Source: Nemertoderma westbladi
Taxonomy: Eukaryota; Xenacoelomorpha; Nemertodermatida; Nemertodermatidae
Length of the DNA stretch: 64,000 bases
Assembly: GCA_032718475.1 (NCBI GenBank)
Contig: JAUCBJ010009141.1
Span: 1-64,000 of the forward strand
Direction: 5' to 3'
Shown here: positions 47,608-60,539 of the stretch, piece after piece
Position numbering within the stretch: position 1 is the stretch's first letter
Layout: each line of letters begins with the position of its first letter
Notes under the pieces: generated by a model
What the model was told of the DNA's origin: nothing
The model's database searches: none
Seen by the model: only the letters and a program-made list of their open reading frames with translations
Program-made: the position numbers and the translations under genes

Positions 47608-50600
47608 AGTATTAAAGCCATGTCAAAATCATTGGTGTTTTTCTGCAATAATTTATCAAAATATCCTCTGATTTTTTTCAAAAACCACATCGATTTTCTT
47701 ATTTATAACTTCTATCCCACTCCACGAGATAGAGAATCTTAAATGAACGTCAAAAGAACAGGTAACACTTACATTTATAGCAGTAATCAGCTGTTATTTG
47801 CTACGTCTTTCCGCTGGAGATGGATGAATTTTGATTGCGTTGGAACACCCCCTATCTGTGGCTGTCTGAGTGGAGAGATAAGTAGCCTATCTCCCTGTTA
47901 ATATTGTTGTGTTCTAGAATATTTATTATAGTTTCATCGTATTGCCAAAGTGACTAGAGCTGAAGTTGACTCATAATACAATAATTCACCTCAAATATCT
48001 CAGCTATTTCAAGAACATAATGAAGTATTAAATCCATGTCAAATTCCTTGGTATTTTTCTGCAATAATTTATCAAAATATCCTCTGATTTTTTTCAAAAA
48101 CCATATCAATTTTCATATTAATAACTTCTATCCCACTCAACGAGATAAAGTATCTTGTTGTGTTCTAGAATATTTTTTATAGTTTCATCGTATTGCCAAA
48201 GTGACAAGAGCTGAAGTTGTCTCATAATACAATAATTCACCTCAAATATCTCAGCTATTTCATGAACATAATAAAGTATTAAATCCATGTCAAAATCCTT
48301 GGTATTTTTCTGCAATAATTTATCAAAATATCCTCTGATTTTTTTCAAAAACCACATCAATTTTCATATTTATAACTTCTATCCCACTCCACGAGATAGA
48401 GATTCTTAAATGAACATCAAAAGAACAGGTAACACTTACATTTATAGAAGTAATCAGCTGTTATTTGCTACGTCTTTCCGCTGGAGATGGATGAATTTTG
48501 ATTGCGTTGGAACACCCCCTATCTGTGGCTTTCTGAGTGGAGAGATAAGTATCCTATCTCCCTATTAATATTGTTGTGTTCTAGAATATTTTTTATAGTT
48601 TCATCGTAATGCCAAAGTGACTAGAGCTGAAGTTAACTCATAATACAATAATTCACCTCAAATATCTCAGCTATTTCATGAACATAATGAAGTATTAAAT
48701 CCATGTCAAAATAATTGGTGTTTTTCTGCAATAATTTATCAAAATATCCTCTGATTCTTTACTATAACCATATCGATTTTAATATTTATATCTTCTAACC
48801 CACTCCAAGAGATAGATAATCTTAAATGAAAATCAAAAGAACAGGTAACACTTACATTTATAGAAGTAATCAGCTGTTATTTGCTACGTCTTTCCGCTGA
48901 AGATGAATGAATTTTGATTGTGTCAGAAAACCCCCTATCTGTGGTTGTATGAGTTGAGAGATAAGTAGCCTATCTCCCTATTAATATTGTTGTGTTCTAG
49001 AATATTTATTATAGTTTCATCGCATTGCTAAAGTGGCTGGAGCTAAAGTTATTATGTAATGCAATAATTCACCTCAAATATCTCAGCTATTTCATGAACA
49101 TAATGAAGTATTAAATCCATGTCAAAATCCTTGGTTTTTTTCTGCAATAATTTATCAAAATATCCTCTGATTTTTTTCAAAAACCATATCAATTTTCATA
49201 TTTATAACTTCTATCCCACTCCACGAGATAAAGAATCTTAAATGAAAGTCAAAAGAACAGGTAACACTTACATTTATAGAAGTAATCAGCTGTTATTTGC
49301 TACGTCTTTCCGCTGGAGATGGATGAATTTTGATTGTGTCAGAACACCCCCTATCTGTGGCTGTCTGAGTGGAGAGATAAGTATAGCCTATCTCCCTGTT
49401 AATATTGTTGTGTTCTAGAATATTTATTATAGTTTCATCGTATTGCCAAAGTGACTAGAGCTGAAGTTGACTCATAATACAATAATTCACCTCAAATATC
49501 TCAGCTATTTCATGAACATAATTAAGTATTAAATCCATGTCAAATTCCTTGGTATTTTTCTGCAATAATTTATCAAAATATCCTCTGATTTTTTTAAAAA
49601 ACCATATCAATTTTCATATTTATAACTTCTATCCCACTCCACGAGATAGAGAATCTTAAATGAACGTCAAAAGAACAGGTAACACTTACATTTATAGAAG
49701 TAATCAGCTGTTATTTGCTACGTCTTTCCGCTGGAGATGGATGAATTTTGATTGCGTTGGAACACCCCCTATCTGTGGCTGTCTGAGAGGAGAGTAAAGT
49801 AGCCTATCTCCCTGTTAATATTGTTGTGTTCTAGAATATTTATTATAGTTTCATCGTATTGCCAAAGTGACTAGAGCTGAAGTTGACTCATAATACAATA
49901 ATTCACCTCAAATATCTCAGCTATTTCATGAACATAATGAAGTATTAAAGCCATTTCAAATTCCTTGGTATTTTTCTGCAATAATTTATCAAAATATCCT
50001 CTGATTTTATTCAAAAACCATATCAATTTTCATATTTATAACTTCTATCCCACTCAACGAGATAAAGTATCTTAAATGAAATTCAAAAGAACAGGTAACA
50101 CTTACATTTATAGAAGTAATCAGCTGTTATTTGCTATGTCTTTCCACTTGAGATGGATGAATTTTGATTGCGTTGGAACACCCCCTATCTGTGGCTTTCT
50201 GAGTGGAGAGATAAGTATCCTATCTCCCTATTAATATTGTTGTGTTCTAGAATATTTTTTATAGTTTCATCGTATTGCCAAAGTGACAAGAGCTGAAGTT
50301 GTCTCATAATACAATAATTCACCTCAAATATCTCAGCTATTTCATGAACATAATGAAGTATTAAATCCATGTCAAAATCCTTGGTATTTTTCTGCAATAA
50401 TTTATCAAAATATCCTCTGATTTTTTTCAAAAACCATATCAATTTTCATATTTATAACTTCTATCCCACTCCACGAGATAGAGAATCTTAAATGAACATC
50501 AAAAGAACAGGTAACACTTACATTTATAGAAGTAATCAGCTGTTATTTGCTACGTCTTTCCGCTGGAGATGGATGAATTTTGATTGCGTTGGAACACCCC

Positions 50601-53600
50601 CTATCTGTGGCTTTCTGAGTGGAGAGATAAGTATCCTATCTCCCTATTAATATTGTTGTGTTCTAGAATATTTATTATAGTTTCATCGTATTGCCAAAGT
50701 GACTAGAGCTGAAGTTAACTCATAATACAATAATTCACCTCAAATATCTCAGCTATTTCATGAACATAATGAAGTATTAAATCCATGTCAAAATCCTTGG
50801 TATTTTTCTGCAATAATTTATCAAAATATCCTCTGATTTTTTTCAAAAACCATATCAATTTTCATATTTATAACTTCTATCCCACTCCACGAGATAGAGA
50901 ATCTTAAATGAACATCAAAAGAACAGGTAACACTTACATTTATAGAAGTAATCAGCTGTTATTTGCTACGTCTTTCCGCTGGAGATGGATGAATTTTGAT
51001 TGCGTTGGAACACCCCCTATCTGTGGCTTTCTGAGTGGAGAGATAAGTATCCTATCTCCCTATTAATATTGTTGTGTTCTAGAATATTTTTTATAGTTTC
51101 ATCGTATTGCCAAAGTGACTAGAGCTGAAGTTAACTCATAATACAATAATTCACCTCAAATATCTCAGCTATTTCATGAACATAATGAAGTATTAAATCC
51201 ATGTCAAAATAATTGGTGTTTTTCTGCAATAATTTATCAAAATATCCTCGGATTCTTTACTATAACCATATCGATTTTAATATTTATAACTTCTAACCCA
51301 CTCCACGAGATAGATAATCTTAAATGAAAATCAAAAGAACAGGTAACACTTACATTTATAGAAGTAATCAGCTGTTATTTGCTACGTCTTTCCGCTGAAG
51401 ATGAATGAATTTTGATTGTGTCAGAAAACCCCCTATCTGTGGTTGTATGAGTTGAGAGATAAGTAGCCTATCTCCCTATTAATATTGTTGTGTTCTAGAA
51501 TATTTATTATAGTTTCATCGCATTGCTAAAGTGGCTGGAGCTAAAGTTATTATGTAATGCAATAATTCACCTCAAATATCTCAGCTATTTCATGAACATA
51601 ATGAAGTATTAAATCCATGTCAAAATCCTTGGTATTTTTCTGCAATAATTTATCAAAATATCCTCTGATTTTTTTCAAAAACCATATCAATTTTCATATT
51701 TATAACTTCTATCCCACTCCACGAGATAAAGAATCTTAAATGAAAGTCAAAAGAACAGGTAACACTTACATTTATAGAAGTAATCAGCTGTTATTTGCTA
51801 CGTCTTTCCGCTGGAGATGGATGAATTTTGATTGTGTCAGAACACCCCCTATCTGTGGCTGTCTCGAGTTGAGAGATAAGTAGCCTATCTCCCTATTAAT
51901 ATTGTTGTGTTCTAGAATATTTATTATAGTTTCATCGCATTGCTAAAGTGGCTGGAGCTAAAGTTATTATGTAATGCAATAATTCACCTCAAATATCTCA
52001 GCTATTTCATGAACATAATGAAGTATTAAATCCATGTCAAAATCCTTGGTATTTTTCTGCAATAATTTATCAAAATATCCTCTGATTTTTTTCAAAAACC
52101 ATATCAATTTTCATATTTATAACTTCTATCCCACTCCACGAGATAAAGAATCTTAAATGAAAGTCAAAAGAACAGGTAACACTTACATTTATAGAAGTAA
52201 TCAGCTGTTATTTGCTACGTCTTTCCGCTGGAGATGGATGAATTTTGATTGTGTCAGAACACCCCCTATCTGTGGCTGTCTGAGTGGAGAGATAAGTAGC
52301 CTATCTCCCTATTAATATTGTTGTGTTCTAGAATATTTATTATAGTTTCATCGTATTGCCAAAGTGGCTAGAGCTGAAGTTATTCATGTAATACAATAAT
52401 TCACCTCAAATATCTCAGCTATTTCATGAACATAATGAAGTATTAAAGCCATGTCAAAATCCTTGGTATTTTTCTGCAATAATTTATCAAAATATCCTCT
52501 GATTTTTTTCAAAAACCATATCAATTTTCATATTTATAACTTCTATCCCACTCAACGAGATAAAGTATCTTAAATGAAAGTCAAAAGAACAGGTAACACT
52601 TACATTTATAGAAGTAATCAGCTGTTATTTGCTACGTCTTTCCGCTGGAGATGGATGAATTTTGATTGCGTTGGAACACCCCCTATCTGTGGCTTTCTGA
52701 GTGGAGAGATAAGTATCCTATCTCCCTATTAATATTGTTGTGTTCTAGAATATTTTTTATAGTTTCATCGTATTGCCAAAGTGACTAGAGCTGAAGTTAA
52801 CTCATAATACAATAATTCACCTCAAATATCTCAGCTATTTCATGAACATAATGAAGTATTAAATCCATGTCAAAATAATTGGTGTTTTTCTGCAATAATT
52901 TATCAAAATATCCTCTGATTCTTTACTATAACCATATCGATTTTAATATTTATAACTTCTAACCCACTCCACGAGATAGATAATCTTAAATGAAAATCAA
53001 AAGAACAGGTAACACTTACATTTATAGAAGTAATCAGCTGTTATTTGCTACGTCTTTCCGCTGAAGATGAATGAATTTTGATTGTGTCAGAAAACCCCCT
53101 ATCTGTGGTTGTATGAGTTGAGAGATAAGTAGCCTATCTCCCTATTAATATTGTTGTGTTCTAGAATATTTATTATAGTTTCATCGCATTGCTAAAGTGG
53201 CTGGAGCTAAAGTTATTATGTAATGCAATAATTCACCTCAAATATCTCAGCTATTTCATGAACATAATGAAGTATTAAATCCATGTCAAAATCCTTGGTA
53301 TTTTTCTGCAATAATTTATCAAAATATCCTCTGATTTTTTTCAAAAACCATATCAATTTTCATATTTATAACTTCTATCCCACTCCACGAGATAAAGAAT
53401 CTTAAATGAAAGTCAAAAGAACAGGTAACACTTACATTTATAGAAGTAATCAGCTGTTATTTGCTACGTCTTTCCGCTGGAGATGGATGAATTTTGATTG
53501 TGTCAGAACACCCCCTATCTGTGGCTGTCTGAGTTGAGAAATAAGTAGCCTATCTCCCTATTAATATTGTTGTGTTCTAGAATATTTATAATAGTTTCAT

Positions 53601-56600
53601 CGTATTGCTAAAGTGGCTGGAAATAAAGTTATTATGTAATGCAATAATTCACCTCAAATATCTCAGCTATTTCATGAACATAATGAAGTATTAAAGCCAT
53701 GTCAAAATCCTTGGTGTTTTTCTGCAATAATTTATCAAAATATCCTCTGATTTTTTTCAAAAACCATATCAATTTTCATATTTATAACTTCTAACCCACT
53801 CCACGAGATAAAGAATCTTAAATGAAAGTCAAAAGAACAGGTAACACTTACATTTATAGAAGTAATCAGCTGTTATTTGCTACGTCTTTCCGCTGGAGAT
53901 GGATGAATTTTGATTGCGTTGGAACACCCCCTATCTGTGGCTTTCTGAGTGGAGAGATAAGTATCCTATCTCCCTATTAATATTGTTGTGTTCTAGAATA
54001 TTTTTTATAGTTTCATCGTATTGCCAAAGTGACAAGAGCTGAAGTTGTCTCATAATACAATAATTCACCTCAAATATCTCAGCTATTTCATGAACATAAT
54101 GAAGTATTGATTCCTTGGTATTTTTCTGCAATAATTTATCAAAATATCCTCTGATTTTTTTCAAAAACCATATCAATTTTCATATTTATAACTTCTATCC
54201 CACTCCACGAGATAGAGAATCTTAAATGAACGTCAAAAGAACAGGTAACACTTACATTTATAGAAGTAATCAGCTGTTATTTGCTACGTCTTTCCGCTGG
54301 AGATGGATGAATTTTGATTGCGTTGGAACACCCCCTATCTGTGACTTTCTGAGTGGAGAGATAAGTATCCTATCTCCCTATTAATATTGTTGTGTTCTAG
54401 AATATTTTTTATAGTTTCATCGTATTGCCAAATTGACTAGAGCTGAAGTTAACTCATAATACAATAATTCACCTCAAATATCTCAGCTATTTCATGAACA
54501 TAATGAAGTATTAAAGCCATGTCAAAATAATTGGTGTTTTTCTGCAATAATTTATCAAAATATCCTCTGATTCTTTACTATAACCATATCGATTTTAATA
54601 TTTATAACTTCTAACCCACTCCACGAGATAGATAATCTTAAATGAAAATCAAAAGAACAGGTAACACTTACATTTATAGAAGTAATCAGCTGTTATTTGC
54701 TACGTCTTTCCGCTGAAGATGAATGAATTTTGATTGCGTTGGAACACCCCCTATCTGTGGCTGTCTGAGAGGAGAGATAAGTAGCCTATCTCCCTGTTAA
54801 TATTGTTGTGTTCTAGAATATTTATTATAGTTTCATCGTATTGCCAAAGTGACTAGAGCTGAAGTTGACTCATAATACAATAATTCACCTCAAATATCTC
54901 AGCTATTTCATGAACATAATGAAGTATTAAATCCATGTCAAAATCCTTGGTATTTTTCTGCAATAATTTATCAAAATATCCTCTGATTTTTTTCAAAAAC
55001 CACATCGATTTTCATATTTATAACTTCTATCCCACTCCACGAGATAAATAATCTTAAATGAAAGTCAAAAGAACAGGTAACACTTACATTTATAGAAGTA
55101 ATCAGCTGTTATTTGCTACGTCTTTCCGCTGGAGATGGATGAATTTTGATTGTGTCAGAACACCCCCCATCTGTGGCTGTCTGATTTGAGAAATAAGTAG
55201 CCTATCTCCCTATTAATATTGTTGTGTTCTAGAATATTTAATATAGTTTCATCGTATTGCTAAAGTGGCTGGAGCTGAAGTTGACTCATAATACAATAAT
55301 TCACCTCAAATATCTCAGCTATTTCATGAACATAATGAAGTATTAAATCCATGTCAAATTCCTTGGTATTTTTCTGCAATAATTTATCAAAATATCCTCT
55401 GATTTTTTTCAAAAACCATATCAATTTTCATATTTATAACTTCTATCCCACTCCACGAGATAAAGAATCTTAAATGAAAGTCAAAAGAACAGGTAACACT
55501 TACATTTATAGAAGTAATCAGCTGTTATTTGCTACATCTTTCCGCTGGAGATGGATGAATTTTGATTGTGTCAGAACACCCCCTATCTGTGGCTGTCTGA
55601 GTTGAGAAATAAGTAGCCTATCTCCCTATTAATATTGTTGTGTTCTAGAATATTTATTATAGTTTCATCGTATTGCTAAAGTGGCTGGAGCTAAAGTTAT
55701 TATGTAATGCAATAATTCACCTCAAATATCTCAGCTATTTCATGAACATAATGAAGTATTAAAGCCATGTCAAAATCCTTGGTGTTTTTCTGCAATAATT
55801 TATCAAAATATCCTCTGATTTATTACAAAAATCATATCGATTTTCATATTTATAACTTCTATCCCACTCAACGAGATAAAGTATCTTAAATGAAAGTCAA
55901 AAGAACAGGTAACACTTACATTTATAGAAGTAATCAGCTGTTATTTGCTACGTCTTTCCGCTGGAGATGGATTAATTTTGATTGCGTTGGAACACCCCCT
56001 ATCTGTGGCTTTCTGAGTGGAGAGATAAGTATCCTATCTCCCTATTAATATTGTTGTGTTCTAGAATATTTTTTATAGTTTCATCGTATTGCCAAAGTGA
56101 CTAGAGCTGAAGTTAACTCATAATACAATAATTCACCTCAAATATCTCAGCTATTTCATGAACATAATGAAGTATTAAAGCCATGTCAAAATCATTGGTG
56201 TTTTTCTGCAATAATTTATCAAAATATCCTCTGATTTTTTTCAAAAACCACATCGATTTTCTTATTTATAACTTCTATCCCACTCCACGAGATAGAGAAT
56301 CTTAAATGAACGTCAAAAGAACAGGTAACACTTACATTTATAGCAGTAATCAGCTGTTATTTGCTACGTCTTTCCGCTGGAGATGGATGAATTTTGATTG
56401 CGTTGGAACACCCCCTATCTGTGGCTGTCTGAGTGGAGAGATAAGTAGCCTATCTCCCTGTTAATATTGTTGTGTTCTAGAATATTTATTATAGTTTCAT
56501 CGTATTGCCAAAGTGACTAGAGCTGAAGTTGACTCATAATACAATAATTCACCTCAAATATCTCAGCTATTTCAAGAACATAATGAAGTATTAAATCCAT

Positions 56601-59446
56601 GTCAAATTCCTTGGTATTTTTCTGCAATAATTTATCAAAATATCCTCTGATTTTTTTCAAAAACCATATCAATTTTCATATTAATAACTTCTATCCCACT
56701 CAACGAGATAAAGTATCTTGTTGTGTTCTAGAATATTTTTTATAGTTTCATCGTATTGCCAAAGTGACAAGAGCTGAAGTTGTCTCATAATACAATAATT
56801 CACCTCAAATATCTCAGCTATTTCATGAACATAATAAAGTATTAAATCCATGTCAAAATCCTTGGTATTTTTCTGCAATAATTTATCAAAATATCCTCTG
56901 ATTTTTTTCAAAAACCATATCAATTTTCATATTTATAACTTCTATCCCACTCCACGAGATAGAGAATCTTAAATGAACATCAAAAGAACAGGTAACACTT
57001 ACATTTATAGAAGTAATCAGCTGTTATTTGCTACGTCTTTCCGCTGGAGATGGATGAATTTTGATTGCGTTGGAACACCCCCTATCTGTGGCTTTCTGAG
57101 TGGAGAGATAAGTATCCTATCTCCCTATTAATATTGTTGTGTTCTAGAATATTTTTTATAGTTTCATCGTATTGCCAAAGTGACTAGAGCTGAAGTTAAC
57201 TCATAATACAATAATTCACCTCAAATATCTCAGCTATTTCATGAACATAATGAAGTATTAAATCCATGTCAAAATAATTGGTGTTTTTCTGCAATAATTT
57301 ATCAAAATATCCTCTGATTCTTTACTATAACCATATCGATTTTAATATTTATAACTTCTAACCCACTCCAAGAGATAGATAATCTTAAATGAAAATCAAA
57401 AGAACAGGTAACACTTACATTTATAGAAGTAATCAGCTGTTATTTGCTACGTCTTTCCGCTGAAGATGAATGAATTTTGATTGTGTCAGAAAACCCCCTA
57501 TCTGTGGTTGTATGAGTTGAGAGATAAGTAGCCTATCTCCCTATTAATATTGTTGTGTTCTAGAATATTTATTATAGTTTCATCGCATTGCTAAAGTGGC
57601 TGGAGCTAAAGTTATTATGTAATGCAATAATTCACCTCAAATATCTCAGCTATTTCATGAACATAATGAAGTATTAAATCCATGTCAAAATCCTTGGTAT
57701 TTTTCTGCAATAATTTATCAAAATATCCTCTGATTTTTTTCAAAAACCATATCAATTTTCATATTTATAACTTCTATCCCACTCCACGAGATAAAGAATC
57801 TTAAATGAAAGTCAAAAGAACAGGTAACACTTACATTTATAGAAGTAATCAGCTGTTATTTGCTACGTCTTTCCGCTGGAGATGGATGAATTTTGATTGT
57901 GTCAGAACACCCCCTATCTGTGGCTGTCTGAGTGGAGAGATAAGTATAGCCTATCTCCCTGTTAATATTGTTGTGTTCTAGAATATTTATTATAGTTTCA
58001 TCGTATTGCCAAAGTGACTAGAGCTGAAGTTGACTCATAATACAATAATTCACCTCAAATATCTCAGCTATTTCATGAACATAATTAAGTATTAAATCCA
58101 TGTCAAATTCCTTGGTATTTTTCTGCAATAATTTATCAAAATATCCTCTGATTTTTTTAAAAAACCATATCAATTTTCATATTTATAACTTCTATCCCAC
58201 TCCACGAGATAGAGAATCTTAAATGAACGTCAAAAGAACAGGTAACACTTACATTTATAGAAGTAATCAGCTGTTATTTGCTACGTCTTTCCGCTGGAGA
58301 TGGATGAATTTTGATTGCGTTGGAACACCCCCTATCTGTGGCTGTCTGAGAGGAGAGATAAGTAGCCTATTTCCCTGTTAATATTGTTGTGTTCTAGAAT
58401 ATTTATTATAGTTTCATCGTATTGCCAAAGTGACTAGAGCTGAAGTTGACTCATAATACAATAATTCACCTCAAATATATCAGCTATTTCATGAACATAA
58501 TGAAGTATTAAAGCCATTTCAAATTCCTTGGTATTTTTCTGCAATAATTTATCAAAATATCCTCTGATTTTTTCCAAAAACCATATCAATTTTCATATTT
58601 ATAACTTCTATCCCACTCCACGAGATAAAGAATCTTAAATGAAAGTCAAAAGAACAGGTAACACTTACATTTATAGAAGTAATCAGCTGTTATTTGCTAC
58701 GTCTTTCCGCTGGAGATGGATGAATTTTGATTGTGTCAGAACACGCCTTATCTGTGGCTGTCTAAGTGGAGAGATAAGTATCCTATCTCCCTATTAATAT
58801 TGTTGTGTTCTAGAATATTTTTTATAGTTTCATCGTATTGCCAAAGTGACAAGAGCTGAAGTTGTCTCATAATACAATAATTCACCTCAAATATCTCAGC
58901 TATTTCATGAACATAATGAAGTATTGAATCCTTGGTATTTTTCTGCAATAATTTATCAAAATATCCTCTGATTTTTTACAAAAACCATATCAATTTTAAT
59001 ATTTATAACTTCTATCCCACTCCACGAGATAGAGAATCTTAAATGAACGTCAAAAGAACAGGTAACACTTACATTTATAGAAGTAATCAGCTGTTATTTG
59101 TCACGTCTTTCCGCTGGAGATGGATGAATTTTGATTGCGTTGGAACACCCCCTATCTGTGGCTTTCTGAGTGGAGAGATAAGTATCCTATCTCCCTATTA
59201 ATATTGTTGTGTTCTAGAATATTTTTTATAGTTTCATCGTATTGCCAAAGTGACAAGAGCTGAAGTTGTCTCATAATACAATAATTCACCTCAAATATCT
59301 CAGCTATTTCATGAACATAATGAAGTATTGAATCCTTGGTATTTTTCTGCAATAATTTATCAAAATATCCTCTGATTATTTTCAAAAACCATATCAATTT
59401 TCATATTTATAACTTCTATCCCACTCCACGAGATAGAGAATCTTAA

Positions 59447-60539
59447 CCCTATTACCACTGGGGTGTTTTGACCATTAGCACCACTGGGGGGGGGGGCCGA
59501 TTCGGCCCACCCACTATATTTTTGTAGTCGTCCAATGAAATCCTACAAAATTTGGGCTGTTAGTGAAACAACTATAGATGAACACTACCAAACCTTAAAA
59601 AATTAAAATTTCATAAGCAGGGACTCATAATTTTGATGAAAAATAAAAGTAGTCCCAGGACAAAATTACAAAATTTTTCGTTTTCTAAAAACTAATAGTG
59701 TGGCAGTGTTGGCTAGATTTAGTAGGTTTTTCAAGACGCTGAATCGAATGTGATTATATTCCACTTCCAAAAATTGAAGTGGATGCTATTTTTCGTCCAC
59801 CTAAGAAGTGGGCGTGGCACTTCAAATTTTGAAAAATACGAGATTCGGAAAATAAACCAAAATTGAAATTTTAACGAATTTATATAGGTTTTCCAGACCG
59901 CTGAATCGATTGAAAGTAATATAGAAGCCTGAAGACTTAGAAGTTAGCCATTTTTTGAAATCAAAACTTTAGTGTTTTTTCCGAATAAAGTAATTTTGAA
60001 AATTTGAAGTTCCACGCCCTAATTTTGGTGCACCAAAAATGGCGAACCACTAAGTCTTCAGGCTTCTATATTACTTTCAATCGATTCAGCGCCCCAGAAA
60101 ACCTATAAAAATGCTTTGCAAATCAAAACTTTAGTGTATTTTCCGAATCTCGTTTTTTTCAAAATTTGAAGTGCCACGCCCTAATTTTGGTGCACCAAAA
60201 ATGGCGAACTACTACACTTACATACTTGTATAGAGCATTAGAGTGATCCAAACCAATAAAAATTAATAAAAATAGCCCAAACATAAATAATTACTAAATC
60301 ACGAATGACTTTGTAAAATTCGAAAATTTCAAAAAATTTGGTGCTGGAGACCAAATTTTGAGGTGGCACCCACATCGAAAAGTAGAAATCCAATTGCAAC
60401 GGCGTTTTTTGCAAAAGATGCGGCATTCAATTTGGCTAATTCTCACAAAAAATTGGGCCGGTACGTAATGTGGTTGCATAGTTACAGCAACTAAAAACTA
60501 GGAAGGGGCCGATTCGGCCCCCCCCCAGTGGTAATAGGG
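59447..60539. mobile_element. Second piggyBac-type non-autonomous element
   Basis: 1,093 bp between TTAA copies (59443-59446 and 60540-60543). Terminal inverted repeats CCCTATTACCACTGGG are perfect over 16 bp. Inside each end is a G run with a near-palindrome GGGCCGATTCGGCCC. The empty site is visible in a sister satellite copy near 54223 (GAATCTTAAATGAACG). No transposase is encoded; the two overlapping minus-strand frames around 60238-60479 are short and lack recognisable features. Confidence 0.9.
59883..60107. repeat. Long hairpin inside the second piggyBac-type element
   Basis: 59883-59940 is complementary to 60050-60107 over about 58 nt with around four mismatches, with a loop of about 109 bp. 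The loop plus flank holds a further direct repeat: about 59961-60047 recurs at 60121-60210, each with GGTGCACCAAAAATGGCGAA. Confidence 0.85.
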
